Assembly: GCA_009731375.1 (NCBI GenBank)
Contig: BJOX01000010.1
Location: 239,960 to 303,959 of the forward strand
Source of the DNA: Paulinella micropora
Lineage: Eukaryota; Cercozoa; Imbricatea; Euglyphida
DNA: 64,000 bases
Direction: 5' to 3'
Part shown: positions 24,842 to 34,818 of the stretch, piece after piece
Layout of the letters: every line of letters begins with the position of its first letter
How positions within the stretch are numbered: position 1 is the stretch's first letter
Made by a program: the position numbers and the translations under genes
The notes under the pieces: generated by a model
Told to the model about the DNA's origin: nothing
Seen by the model: the letters and a program-made list of their open reading frames with translations, nothing else
Databases searched by the model: none

Positions 24842-25291
24842 ATGACAAACGACGACACGAAAAAAAAGACAAGTCGTAGATTTACTATTTCAAAAGGATG
24901 TATTATGATAAAGAATAATGAAAATAGACCGATGGTAAAAGTTCAATGGAGAGAAGGAGGTAAAACGATGTTTAAGAGTTTTAGTATTGGAAAACGAAGA
25001 ACACAAGAACAAGCAATGGAAGAAGCAAAGAAATACCACGAGGAAAAAGTAAAAACAAAGTATGATGAATGGAAAGAAATAAAAAAAGAAAAGAAAAGGA
25101 ATTGGAAGAAGAAAATTAAGTGTGAATGCGGAGTTGAAATAAATAGGAGTAGCAAAGCAAGACATATGAAATCAAACAGGCACACAGAAAAAATTTCTTC
25201 TAAACAAAACGAAGGGGTAATATATAAGGATACACAGGGGAACGAACAAGAGGCACACGATGACAGAAAACAAACGACGATACAAATGTGA
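24842..25291 (+). CDS. AP2-like DNA-binding / zinc-finger protein
   Basis: 149 residues, first gene inside the left end. Residues about 33-70 (MVKVQWREGGKTMFKSFSIG, then an AMEEAKKYHEEK helix) resemble the AP2/integrase-type DNA-binding fold: three strands carrying an aromatic and Phe-Ser, then an amphipathic helix. A lysine-rich stretch and a C-x-C...H-x5-H motif (KCECGVEINRSSKARHMKSNRH, in two parts) follow, reading as a single zinc finger. I infer a virus DNA-binding regulator. The last 32 bp overlap the next gene, whose finger looks related, so the pair may have arisen by duplication. The AP2 call rests on pattern only. Confidence 0.6.
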   Translation: MTNDDTKKKTSRRFTISKGCIMIKNNENRPMVKVQWREGGKTMFKSFSIGKRRTQEQAMEEAKKYHEEKVKTKYDEWKEIKKEKKRNWKKKIKCECGVEINRSSKARHMKSNRHTEKISSKQNEGVIYKDTQGNEQEAHDDRKQTTIQM

Positions 25292-25511
25292 ATGTGGTTC
25301 TGAAATTGATATCGCTGAACACCGAAAGCGGATTCATTTCAGCTCACAAAAGCATAAAAGATTTCTTGAAAAACAAGAAGAAGAAAAGAAGAAAAAAGAA
25401 GAATGGGAAAGAATGATTGAAAATATTAATAAAAGACGAGATAGCGATGACTGGTGTAATTTCTGTCATTATCGCGAACATAACTGTCATTGCGGGCTCA
25501 TTTCAATATAA
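25260..25511 (+). CDS. Small zinc-finger protein
   Basis: 83 residues, overlapping the previous gene by 32 bp in another frame. It starts with a C-x-C...H-x-H-type finger (KCECGSEIDIAEHRKRIHF) close to that of the upstream protein, then a K/E helix and a second Cys/His cluster near the C-terminus (CNFCHYREHNCHC). Function is unknown; a nucleic-acid-binding role is inferred. Confidence 0.6.
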   Translation: MTENKRRYKCECGSEIDIAEHRKRIHFSSQKHKRFLEKQEEEKKKKEEWERMIENINKRRDSDDWCNFCHYREHNCHCGLISI

Positions 25512-25702
25512 TGATAATAATATTTTTTTTAGGCCCGCCAGCCTCGCCCGCCCCGCCAGCACTGCCCGCCCCGCCCTAATTCCATCTAAACATTGGGCCC
25601 CCCGTATATATAGACACGGGAGCACACGGCAGACCACGGCGGGGGCAGACGATTGAGATAATTATTTAATTTCCAAAAAAAATTTGTTATCCAATATATA
25701 AG
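25512..25702. promoter_or_regulatory. GC-rich block and polymerase leader
   Basis: A short C-rich stretch of repeated CCCGCC units at 25533-25567 stands out from AT-rich surroundings, followed by AT-rich sequence up to the polymerase ATG. I infer a control region; no known motif is identified. Confidence 0.3.
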
Positions 25703-28700
25703 ATGGAGACACACACTTACAACGGTAAGACGTATAGGTTGGACAAATTTAGGGAACAAAAAATTAATTATGAAATCAAAAGGGTCAGGGGTCAAGATGT
25801 GCTGTATATAATACCGAAGACGAGAAAGTATAAGGTGGATACAACAACGGCCCAAAATTACTTGAACCGAGTAAGAGGTGCTGTTTACTTTGAGGAACGG
25901 AAACAAGGTATTCCAGTAGCACCACCATTACCGCCTCAGTTTGAGGCGAAAGTGAGAGAAAGAAAAGAAAGGGTGAAAGACTTAATGCGATACGGAAACT
26001 ACGAAATCAAACACGTAGATAGAAAGAAGCACGTGCTGGGTATTAATGAAAGCCAGTATTGGGTTAGGATTAGAGGCAACTTCACTTCTTTCAGTATGAA
26101 TGATATTCTACAGTTTATTGAGATAATCCTGAACGACTTTATCAAAAGACAGAAACAGGGAAGTATGGTTAGTGTAAGCATCAAGTTTGTAGATTACTAT
26201 GGAGCAGTATCTACAAAGTTGAAAAGGATTAACGAGATTTCTGTCAGCGATGTTTTGGAAAGATTGTCAGCATTATTTCAAAGCAATGAAAGCCTTTATA
26301 CAGACGAAAAGGGAACCAATATGGATAAGTTTAGGTTTGTTTTGAAATCTGTTGAAATGCCAACGGGCGGAACGAGGCTTCAAATAATTAATAAGTTGGA
26401 TGTATATAAAAAGAGAGGAGTAATTCAAATTAATAATACAGACAACATATGCTTAGCCAGAGCAATTGTTGTAGTAAAAGCAAAAATTGAAAAACACAAA
26501 AAATACAAGACAATATTAATGGGACGAAAGATACAGGAAGAGATGGCTTTGAAACTACACGAAGAAGCGAATGTCATTCAGGATGTGTGCGGTATTCCTG
26601 AAATCAATACATTTGCTATCCACATTAAATACAATCTGGTTATTGTTGAATTTCCTGACAAGATTGTTTATAAGACTGACATGCTTAATGAAAAGGGCGA
26701 GCGACTTACGAACCTTTACATACTTAAGACTGAGAACCACTACGATGCGATAACTAATATGAAGTCTTTGCTAGGCAAAAAGAACTTCTGTGAGTTATGT
26801 CTAAGGGGATACAAAGAAAGGCACGCCTGCGAATCCACTTGTAATATCTGCGAAACCAACGGCTGTAAAGGTATTAACGATAAAAGCAATTGGACGGATT
26901 GCTATTCGTGTAATAGAAAGTTTCCGAATACGGTATGTTTCAGCAACCACAAGAAGACGAACTGCGATATCAAAGCTAAATGTCTTTCGTGCGGACTTAA
27001 TTACAGGAAGAAAGACGAACACAAATGCGGTTATGCGAAATGCCGTAATTGTAAGGAACTGAAACCACTTGAACACCAATGTGAAATTGTGAAGAAAGAC
27101 ATGCTTCCGTTTTCAGAGAAATACATATTCTTTGACTTTGAAGCGACACAGGATACGGGCGAGCACATTGTTAATCACGCGGAAAGTCAGTATTACGATG
27201 CTAAGGAACCAGTTATCCATAAGAACATTGATGATTTCTGTAAGTGGGCTTTTGAATCTAAGCACAACGGCTTTACATTCATTGCTCATAACAGTCGCGG
27301 TTATGATTGTCAGTTTATTCTTAAATGGTTGGTAGATAACGGACAGGCTCCATTCGTCATTTATCAAGGCGGTAAGATAATGATGATGACTTTGAAGAAA
27401 TACCGTTTCATTGATAGTCTCAGTTTCTTGACTATGCCTCTGGCTGATTTTCCTAAGACATTCGGATTGAAAGAACTTAAAAAGGGCTTCTTCCCTCACT
27501 TCTTCAATACTGACAAGAACAAAAATTATGTTGGTGTGATGCCTCATAAAAAGCACTACGGCTACGACACTATGAAAGATAAGAAAAGGGCGGAATTCTT
27601 AGAATGGTATGAGAGCCAAAGAAACAACACATTTGATATGCAGAAGGAAATCGCGGAATACTGTCATAGCGATGTTGATATTTTGAGAAGGGGATGTATG
27701 GATTTTAGAAAGCAGTTTCTAGAATTCGGTATTGACCCGTTTCAATATACAACTATTGCGAGTTGTGTTATGGCTTTGTATCGGGCTAAGTTTATGCCAG
27801 AGAATTCAATTGCTGTGTTGAAGGCAGAAAAGCAAAACAGGATTACCTCTCGGGCTTGTGTTGAATGGATAGCTTACAGAAGCAGGTTAGACCAAACGGA
27901 TATCAAACATGCTTTCAATGGTGGCGAAAAGATGTTTAACTTAGGACAATCAAATATTTACGTAGACGGCTGGGATGAGAAGAACAAAACCGCTTACGAA
28001 TTTCACGGCTGTCTATGGCACGGATGTCCAAAGTGCTTTAATGGTAATACAATCAATACTAAGAAGAATAAGACAATGGGCGAACTATACAAGGCAACAA
28101 TGAGACGAGAAAAAGAACTAAGCAAACAAGTAAGCAAACTAGTAATTATCTGGGAATGTGAATGGAGATTAATGAAAACGAGTGAAAGCCTAGCGGAAGA
28201 TACGAATGAACGAATTACCGAACAAGAAGGACTGAACCCGCGAGAAGCAATGTTTGGAGGTAGAACGGATGCTCTAACATTGTATTGGAAATCACGGCAC
28301 GATAACGAATATGCGAAATACATTGACATATGCTCTCTGTATCCGACCGTTATGTTTTACGACCTTTACCCTAGCGGGCACCACGAAATCATACGGCCTT
28401 CAAATGACGACGACCGAAAAGGAGATGAAACACAAAATCATAAACAGAGAATATTTCGGAGTGTCTAAGGTTAAGATGCTACCGCCGAGAAAATTACTAC
28501 ACCCCGTTTTACCTAAGGCGGATAGAGGTAAGCTTATGTATTACTTATGCGACAAGTGCGGAATGACTGAACAGAAAACTGAATGTAAGCACACCGATAA
28601 CGAGCGAGCAATAACGGGCACTTGGGCAACTCCTGAAATCTACAAGGCTTTAGACAAAGGCTATAAGTTGATTAAGGTATATGAGGTATGGCACTGGAAG

Positions 28701-29707
28701 GAGCAGAGCAGTAGCCTTTTCAAAGATTACATAAAAACTTTCTTAAAGGTTAAACAAGAGTCAAGCGGATATCCCGATGGCTGTATTACACAGGAACAAA
28801 AAAGAAACTACATTGACAGTATGGAAGTCAAGATGGGTATTAAGATGGATGAAAACAAAATTGAAGAAAACCCAGGAAGGCGAGCGGTTGCTAAGTTGTG
28901 CTTGAATAGCCTGTGGGGCAAGTTTGGTGAAAAGCAAAACAAACTCAAAACAAAATGATTAAAGATAAAGATACCCTATACAAGTTAATGAACGATAAGT
29001 CAGTTGATAACATAAACATAAACATTATTAACGACAAAATAATAGAAGCGAGTTATGACCTTAAACAAGATGCGGTAAGCGACCCCGTAAAAACAAATAT
29101 TGTAGTTGCTTTATTTACGACTTGCCACGCGAGGATTAGATTATATGATATGATGGACAAACTAGACAACAGAGTTCTATACCACGATACCGACAGTGTC
29201 ATATACACAACAGACTTAACGAAAGGCGAAACAGATGTCAAAACGGGTAAGTTGTTAGGCGAATGAACGGACAAACTACACGGAGCAAAGATTATGACCT
29301 TTATCGGAGGCGGACCAAAGTGTTATGGATATGTCTTAGATAACGGCAAAGCAAGTATGAAAGTAAAAGGCTTTAGTATGAATTATGAAAACAATAAATC
29401 ATTAAATTTACCAAATATGTTAAGTGTCATTAGTTGCGGACTTGGTATTAAAAACAGCGACCTTATTGAGAACGGCAAGAATGAATTATTAGAGTTGCTT
29501 AAAACTCAGGAAGAAAAATTGATTGCTAAACGAATTGAAAAATCAGGTAAAGTTGTTATAGTAGAAAACAGCAAGATAACAAGAGACAAGCAACAGAAAA
29601 AAATAACGAGCGAATACTTAGAAAAAATATTCAGCTTTACTTACACCAAAAGAAATATTATAGGTATCGTAGACAATGCGATTGAAACTAGACCATTCGG
29701 TTATTAA
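25703..29707 (+). pseudogene. polB: Protein-primed family B DNA polymerase, interrupted
   Basis: Copies the virus genome by protein priming at the terminal repeats (role known for the family). Order of parts: unknown N-terminal region; Cys/His-rich zinc-finger array at residues about 357-468 (nt 26770-27100); 3'-5' exonuclease with FFDFEA, IAHNSRGYD and YCHSDVDIL; the EFHGCLWHGCPKC plus IWECEW nuclease-like insert usual in Maverick polymerases (nt 27960-28165); motif A DICSLYP (nt about 28325); motif B KLCLNSLWGKFG (about 28895); motif C YHDTDS (about 29185). The frame shifts between 28400 and 28468, shifts back near 28940-28955, and meets an in-frame TGA at 29264-29266, after which homology continues to TAA 29705-29707. 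Both shifts lie beside A-rich runs, so sequencing error is possible for them, less so for the TGA. Confidence 0.9.
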
Positions 29708-29709
29708 AT

Positions 29710-29727
29710 GTAGGGGCAAGCCCCTAC
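29710..29727. terminator. Stop-proximal hairpin 1
   Basis: GTAGGGGCAAGCCCCTAC is a perfect 7-bp stem with a CAAG loop, two bases after the polymerase stop. Two near-identical hairpins abut the stops at 34818 and 43221. More stem-loops follow at 29740-29790, between two convergent genes. Inferred transcript 3'-end or processing signal. Confidence 0.55.
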
Positions 29728-29804
29728 AACCCCAAGGGGGTTTGATTGCGAAGCTCCGCTTCTCAAAGCGGGAAGGGGTTTCCCCTTTCTAATAAAAGAA
29801 AAAT

Positions 29805-30491
29805 TTATTTTTTTGCCTTCTTGCCCCTACCCTTAAAACTTCTAATTGTATGAATTCCTTTTTTTGGTTTCACTAACTTAGTATTTACCGCCGTAGCACC
29901 CATTAACGATACGGGGTCAAATGCGGTTCGGTAGTTCGTTGTTAGCTTCGCAGTCTTCGCCCTTTTACCTTTTGGATTTACCTTTATAGCTACTCGGTCA
30001 ATTACTCCTTCCACAAAGTCTCTTGTGCTACTGCCTTTATTGTATGTGGTAGCCTTTACACCCGTTTGTCGGCTTAAATCTTTTGCTATCGTGCCACCTA
30101 GTGAATGACCAGTCAGCTCTACATTTTCTTTACCATATTTCTTTATGACTTCATTAACCAGCTTCTGCTCTTCTTTATATCTCGGTGTTCTTTTCAATAC
30201 TCCCTTTACTAATGCGACATCTGTGAGTAAGTCTCGCTTATCAGCACTTCCTCTAAATGCTACAATTGCCTTACCGTCTTTCTCATACACCGTTGATTTC
30301 TCTTTGCTTGCGACTGGCTTCCATCCGTCCGCTCCTTTTCTATCTGACCGCGACAAATAGACATCCTCCGACAACTCAGCACTGCCTCCCTTCTGCCTTC
30401 TGTATGCCTTACCTGCTTTTTTCAATGCTTCACCGTAGGTTATGTTATGCTTAGCAGAGTAAGCCTTAACAAACTTAATCCACTCGGACAT
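29805..30491 (-). CDS. Class 3 lipase-like protein, probably virion-associated
   Basis: 228 residues. The alpha/beta-hydrolase elbow TGHSLGGT gives Ser130; Asp192 (AFDPVS) and His214 (GIHTIRS) fit the rest of the triad, so a lipase or esterase acting on lipids is likely. VAFRGSADKRDLLTD before it is typical of lipase_3. The N-terminus (WIKFVKAYSAKHNITYGEAL, then AYRR) resembles a short motif common in virion proteins of large DNA viruses, and QKGG at 33-36 could be a cleavage site for the virus protease. A regulatory inverted repeat lies directly before the ATG. The enzyme might breach host membrane during entry or exit; that role is inferred. Confidence 0.75.
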   Translation of the reverse strand: MSEWIKFVKAYSAKHNITYGEALKKAGKAYRRQKGGSAELSEDVYLSRSDRKGADGWKPVASKEKSTVYEKDGKAIVAFRGSADKRDLLTDVALVKGVLKRTPRYKEEQKLVNEVIKKYGKENVELTGHSLGGTIAKDLSRQTGVKATTYNKGSSTRDFVEGVIDRVAIKVNPKGKRAKTAKLTTNYRTAFDPVSLMGATAVNTKLVKPKKGIHTIRSFKGRGKKAKK

Positions 30492-30515
30492 TGCAAAGCT
30501 ACGTTTGCAAAACGT
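30492..30515 (-). promoter_or_regulatory. TTTGCAAA inverted-repeat motif, site 1
   Basis: In the minus sense TTGCAAACGTAGCTTTGCAA ends at the lipase ATG. It is an imperfect palindrome with TTTGCAAA-like arms. The same element occurs at 30904-30927, 38616-38641 and 43284-43302, with a variant at 42695-42716. Confidence 0.6.
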
Positions 30516-30587
30516 ATCCTATATTAATTATTTTAATTTTTTATTTTTTATACTTCCTACTATATACACCCTACTCTACATTCACCG

Positions 30588-30872
30588 ATGCAAAAGCTTT
30601 GTGAAAAATTTGATCAGCTATCTGTCAGCAAAGACAGAACATTTACTTTACAAGAAATTAAGCAAGTAATTGATGGACACATTAATGAATACAAATCAGA
30701 AAACAAGAAACTTCAAGAACAAGGAAAGATACCTATGGGAAAATATAAGGGAAAGACAGTCGCCGATGTGGTTGTATTTGATACCCAATATTTAAGATGG
30801 ATGGCGAAGCAACCATTTCTAGATAACTATCCAGAGCTAAAAAAAGAAATATTCAAACAGATTCAATTGTAA
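30588..30872 (+). CDS. Small DUF3820-like protein
   Basis: 94 residues. The C-terminal half (MGKYKGKTVADVV, then DTQYLRWMAKQPF) matches the pattern of DUF3820-like domains, also found at the end of some exonucleases (fGKykGk...D..YL.W). The N-terminal half is a charged helix. Biochemical role is unknown; a nucleic-acid link is an inference from domain company elsewhere. Divergent from the lipase gene and followed by a poly-T run and a TTTGCAAA-type motif. Confidence 0.6.
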   Translation: MQKLCEKFDQLSVSKDRTFTLQEIKQVIDGHINEYKSENKKLQEQGKIPMGKYKGKTVADVVVFDTQYLRWMAKQPFLDNYPELKKEIFKQIQL

Positions 30873-30903
30873 TTCTAAAACTTTTTTTTTTTTTTTTTTT
30901 TGG

Positions 30904-30927
30904 TTGCAAAGCTACGTTTGCAAAAAC
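30904..30927 (-). promoter_or_regulatory. TTTGCAAA inverted-repeat motif, site 2
   Basis: Same sequence as site 1, but placed between two convergent 3' ends (30872 and 30950) right after T18. Here it cannot be the proximal promoter of an annotated gene, so it may mark ends or binding sites. Confidence 0.5.
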
Positions 30928-30949
30928 GTATGAAGCTTTTTCAAAAGGT

Positions 30950-32197
30950 TCATTGGTCTTCAATAAAATTAACTATAACACTCACATTTCCTCCTCCGCC
31001 AGCAGAGACAGACTTTTGTAAAAATGTTAGATTTTCACCAGGAGAAAGTTGTATGTCGTAAGTTCGCAGGTCAATAAGCTGGCTTGAAGTAGCATTAACA
31101 TACAGTTTAAGGATGACATCCGTTATAGTGGCACCACCAAGAGCAGTCGCGGCGGTATCCTTTGACACGATTGAAGTTGTAGCATCAATATCAGCAAAGT
31201 TCTCCGCCGTAAGTGTTCCAGTTGTTTTCACAATCCGCACTATATTAACTTTTGTATCTTCGTTTGATATGCTCACGAGAGATGGATAAACGATTGAATA
31301 ATTTGTAGCACCGCCATTAAAAAGCGATTTATTTTTTATGCTAAGAATTGGGCTTTCAGTAGTGCTCGCTGGCTCACTTCCTTCCGCTTCGTTAGATATG
31401 CTTGAATTAACGGTGTTAGCGCCCTCAATAAACATACTACAACTTGCTGTTTTTAAACTTTGTATTCCTGTATCGGCATCATTTCTCATTCTAGCAACAA
31501 ATGGAAGAGTTGTATTCCGCAGACTGACACCCGTGTTGGCATTCGCATACTTAATCATATGGACTTGCTGGAATTCGCCTGTGTTGGGGTTCTCAATTGA
31601 AAACTTAATGGCCCCAAAGCCCAAATATTGAAATTGAATTTGAAAGACGTTTCCCTTCGTCAAATCCAAGAGCGGCATATCGCCTGTTCCATCACATGGG
31701 TCATCCCAGTTCGCTTGTTGAATATAGGAAACAACACCTCCTTTCGCGTGTGCTATACAGAAACCGGCGATACCATCCTTATAAAAGTAGAAACCATTTT
31801 GTAGTGCGGTATCACCAATACCAATAAATGATACATATTCCTTAGCTTCATCAGTAGTCCATAAGGCAGTGAAGCGTGCTAAAGCACCCATACCCGTTCT
31901 GTATTTTATTTTTCTTTTGCTTTCCATAACGGCATTAGCAGTAGCATTAGCGGTTGTTTTTAATTCGGCCATATTACTGCTAAATGAAACGCTCGCGTTC
32001 GTTTCTGTTTTTGTCCATACCCTTGTATTGATAGTATATGGAAAGATTTCCTGTAATACTGGTGTTAATGAACTGGTTAATGCTTCACCAAAGGCAGTTT
32101 TCATATTTTGACCCCCTACATATCCATCATACCCGACTTTGACATTTACGAAGTCGCCGCCTGGATTTTGGGCGACTAAATTTCGTTGGTGGCTCAT
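30950..32197 (-). CDS. Virion surface/structural protein (unassigned)
   Basis: 415 residues, Ser/Thr/Asn-rich and beta-rich in appearance. The middle contains NVFQIQFQYLGFGAIKFSIE, YANANTG and TTLPF, a pattern I associate with structural proteins of large DNA viruses and phages. No enzyme motif is seen. It sits directly downstream of the major capsid gene on the same strand. A spike or decoration role is inferred. The leader carries a GTAGGTG...CACCTAC inverted repeat that ends one base before the ATG. Confidence 0.55.
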   Translation of the reverse strand: MSHQRNLVAQNPGGDFVNVKVGYDGYVGGQNMKTAFGEALTSSLTPVLQEIFPYTINTRVWTKTETNASVSFSSNMAELKTTANATANAVMESKRKIKYRTGMGALARFTALWTTDEAKEYVSFIGIGDTALQNGFYFYKDGIAGFCIAHAKGGVVSYIQQANWDDPCDGTGDMPLLDLTKGNVFQIQFQYLGFGAIKFSIENPNTGEFQQVHMIKYANANTGVSLRNTTLPFVARMRNDADTGIQSLKTASCSMFIEGANTVNSSISNEAEGSEPASTTESPILSIKNKSLFNGGATNYSIVYPSLVSISNEDTKVNIVRIVKTTGTLTAENFADIDATTSIVSKDTAATALGGATITDVILKLYVNATSSQLIDLRTYDIQLSPGENLTFLQKSVSAGGGGNVSVIVNFIEDQ

Positions 32198-32232
32198 TGT
32201 AGGTGCTTTTTTTTCAAAAAACCACCTACGAC
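32198..32232 (-). promoter_or_regulatory. GTAGG/CCTAC inverted repeat before a start codon
   Basis: In the minus sense GTCGTAGGTGG, a short A/T spacer, and GCACCTACA lead straight into ATG at 32197. It shares the GTCGTAGG...CCTACA-ATG layout with 34709-34732 and 43311-43333. Confidence 0.6.
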
Positions 32233-32308
32233 TTAGAGTTCGTATATTATCAAAAAAATAAATTAACTATCAAAAATTAATAATTACTTCTTACTTCACT
32301 GGCGGGGT

Positions 32309-33829
32309 TTAAGTTCTAGTAATGGTGCCGTTTCTGACATTTACTTCTTGCTGAGTGACGACAAATGTGTAATGATTGGACGCAATATTCGCAGTGGTAG
32401 CAATAAACTCCCATCGTCGCTCGGTGTCTAGGGATAGTCCGCTGATTTCGTTTTGGTCCTTGCTCCACAGTGGGCGAGTATTGTCAAAGCTATCGCACCA
32501 AAACCAGTTGTATTGATAAACATTGCTATTCATCAAAGAAGAGCCTTCCAACTTCGGTTTAAGATACATATAGTCTTCTAGTTTTCCAGTTTGACAATCA
32601 ACATTAAATTCCTGCTGTCGTGCTCCGTCTAGTGTGGTGTAAAATGTTTGAACCTTAGCACCAAGCAGGTTGCTATTGTCGTAGGCAGTGTTCTTATTTT
32701 CGGTTCCGTTAAACACAGAGTGATAAATCTTCTTAATTCGCCGTCCGTGGCCTCTGTCAAATCTAAGAATGACATTTTGCGAACCCGAAGTTGCCGTATT
32801 TTTATACAAGTAAGAATAATCAATGTTGAAGCTCATACCTTCGGGGCTCATAATCTTCTGTTGAATTGATTGAACGACATCTGGGTTAGTTTCAACAGCT
32901 AAGAACAGGCTGAGATTAGTAATAGTAACATTTGAATCCGCCACCGCAACAGTGCCACCACCAGTAGAAAGAGCATCATTGTTATAATAAAAGATTTTGG
33001 GTGTCTGTTGCCAAACAATCCGCAAAGTCAAAATTTCTGGAAACATAATAGTTTTATCCAAAGCGAAAATAGTATTGTAAAGCATTCCAAGATTAATCTT
33101 AACATTAACACTTGGGCTGGCATTGTTAATAGTTCCAGCTGAAAAATACTTAGCCTCATTAAAAGCAACATTAACGAACTTACTCGTGCCAGTCTCATTC
33201 GCGATAAGGGCATCATCGTGTCGGCGGGCATTTGTGGTGGGTTGTGCCATCCAAGCCTTTAATGCGGCCTGAACCTGAGCCTTAGCAACATCAATACCAG
33301 TATCAATTTGCCCCGCCGCATTTCCTGCTATTGCCGAAGCGGCCAATGCTGTTTGTAATGCGGCCAACCTTGTAGCATCGCTAGCGGGTTGAAATGTAGT
33401 TGTAGCATTACACTTTTGAAGCATACAACCTGCTCCACTTCCATTGTCGTGGTTTTCCAAAGCTAGTAAATCATCAATGGAGGTTTCGGGTTTCCAAATC
33501 ATCTTGGTGATATTTCCGACTTCATTAATGTCGCAAAGATAAACACCACCTCTTGTAATCAATTGTATCTGCCTAATCGGAGCCAGGCAGTCCATAAAGC
33601 ATTTATTGTAGTTTCCAGCCTTCGCATCTGGGGCATAATTAAAACTCAAAACAGAGCGAGCCAAGTTAAACGGACGGCTGATAAGGTTAAAGTTGCTTTC
33701 CTGTCCTCCTGCGGTAGAAACAGTGATATTGATAGAACCCTCACGAGGGGTAAGCTTATTCAAGCGATAAGAAGCACTGATGTAGTCAGTCCTGCTAAAA
33801 TCTAGTTCGCCTCCGTGTTGTGTAGGCAT
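32309..33829 (-). CDS. Major capsid protein (double jelly-roll hexon)
   Basis: 506 residues, the right size for Polinton-like virus MCP. The N-terminal part (SASYRLNKLTPREGSINI, then NLARSVLSFNYAP) and the C-terminal YNWFWCDSF and TFVVTQQEVNVR stretches fit this family. The double jelly-roll subunit forms the icosahedral shell. It lies between the penton candidate and the 415-residue structural protein, all minus strand. The frame is intact. Assignment is by pattern and context (protease and ATPase nearby). Confidence 0.8.
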   Translation of the reverse strand: MPTQHGGELDFSRTDYISASYRLNKLTPREGSINITVSTAGGQESNFNLISRPFNLARSVLSFNYAPDAKAGNYNKCFMDCLAPIRQIQLITRGGVYLCDINEVGNITKMIWKPETSIDDLLALENHDNGSGAGCMLQKCNATTTFQPASDATRLAALQTALAASAIAGNAAGQIDTGIDVAKAQVQAALKAWMAQPTTNARRHDDALIANETGTSKFVNVAFNEAKYFSAGTINNASPSVNVKINLGMLYNTIFALDKTIMFPEILTLRIVWQQTPKIFYYNNDALSTGGGTVAVADSNVTITNLSLFLAVETNPDVVQSIQQKIMSPEGMSFNIDYSYLYKNTATSGSQNVILRFDRGHGRRIKKIYHSVFNGTENKNTAYDNSNLLGAKVQTFYTTLDGARQQEFNVDCQTGKLEDYMYLKPKLEGSSLMNSNVYQYNWFWCDSFDNTRPLWSKDQNEISGLSLDTERRWEFIATTANIASNHYTFVVTQQEVNVRNGTITRT

Positions 33830-33895
33830 TTGTTTTTCCTCTTTTTACGGTTGTCTTATATTTTAATATGAGAAAAAAAATAATTCTAAAATTAA

Positions 33896-34708
33896 TTATC
33901 TAGATTTTGACAAATTAAAAAATGATGTAAATAAAAAAAAATAATTCGTCTCGCGATAAATTAACAATGTCATAACAATACCGAGGCCGTTGAGATTAAC
34001 TGGCTGGTCGTTTTCGTCAGTTAAGTAAAACCGATACACATTGCTTGAACTAGTAGATAGCCGTTTTCCGTATTCACTACCCGAGCCGTCGTAGATAACA
34101 GAGCCGAACGGGATTTCATTCGCTGTGTATATTTCTTGGAGCACGTGATTATCGCCTTCGCCGACTAAGTCTGACTGTAAATATAATGTTTTTTCGCCAG
34201 TCAAGATTATGACATTCGGCGACCTAATGGTATTATTAGCAAAGAAATATGTTGAGTCGCGGTCAAAACCCATTACTTCGTGGATACGTGTTTCGGTGTC
34301 AAATATAAACCGCGGTTGAATGCCTCCATTGTTAGCTACGGTAAACAATAACTTACCATCTTCTGGGTCGGTGTTTGTGTTGTTGCTTGTTATTGTATAT
34401 GTGTAGTCATTGGGGCTATCTGCGGTTAGCACCTCAGCCAGTTTATTCTTTAAGTTGTTCATTGTGTAGTTGCCCTCGGGTATCGTAATCAGAGCCTCAA
34501 ATCCGTCTTCACTTAGAGTAAAAGTGTTGTAAGGCGAAGCAACCGAATAATACGATTTAGGCACATAAATATGAAGTATTTTACAATGTGTTGGGTTGTC
34601 TAGCGATTTCATATCAATGGAGTGTGTGAAATCACTGTCCGTGCCGTTTATCCTATTTTTGCTATTGACATAGTAAATGTTAGAGCTCCTGCCTCCCCTA
34701 TATTCCAT
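33896..34708 (-). CDS. Penton / minor capsid protein candidate
   Basis: 270 residues. It begins with a GGRSSNIYYVNSKNR stretch and has LITIPEGNYTMNNLKNKLAE and VMGFDRDS. This IPEGNYT-helix pattern recurs in minor capsid proteins of Polinton-type viruses, which form the single jelly-roll penton at the shell vertices. It is just upstream of the MCP gene on the same strand, as usual. The last 15 or so residues look like A/T-rich read-through. Function is inferred from size, pattern and neighbourhood. Confidence 0.6.
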   Translation of the reverse strand: MEYRGGRSSNIYYVNSKNRINGTDSDFTHSIDMKSLDNPTHCKILHIYVPKSYYSVASPYNTFTLSEDGFEALITIPEGNYTMNNLKNKLAEVLTADSPNDYTYTITSNNTNTDPEDGKLLFTVANNGGIQPRFIFDTETRIHEVMGFDRDSTYFFANNTIRSPNVIILTGEKTLYLQSDLVGEGDNHVLQEIYTANEIPFGSVIYDGSGSEYGKRLSTSSSNVYRFYLTDENDQPVNLNGLGIVMTLLIYRETNYFFLFTSFFNLSKSR

Positions 34709-34732
34709 TGTAGGGACACCCTACGACCCGAC
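34709..34732 (-). promoter_or_regulatory. GTAGGGTGTCCCTAC hairpin before penton ATG
   Basis: The minus-sense leader GTAGGGTGTCCCTACAATG, preceded by TCGGGTC, is identical to the leader of the integrase gene at 43311-43336. The core is a 6-bp stem with a TGT loop. Confidence 0.65.
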
Positions 34733-34800
34733 TTTTTGGATATATAATAGAAAATATATTTTTTTTTGTTTTTTAATTACTTCAAACCACTTGTGGTGGT

Positions 34801-34818
34801 GCGGGGGCTTGCCCCTGC
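34801..34818 (-). terminator. Stop-proximal hairpin 2
   Basis: In the minus sense the protease stop TAG runs into GCAGGGGCAAGCCCCCGC, sharing its first base with the hairpin. The loop and inner stem match hairpins at 29710 and 43223. Confidence 0.55.
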
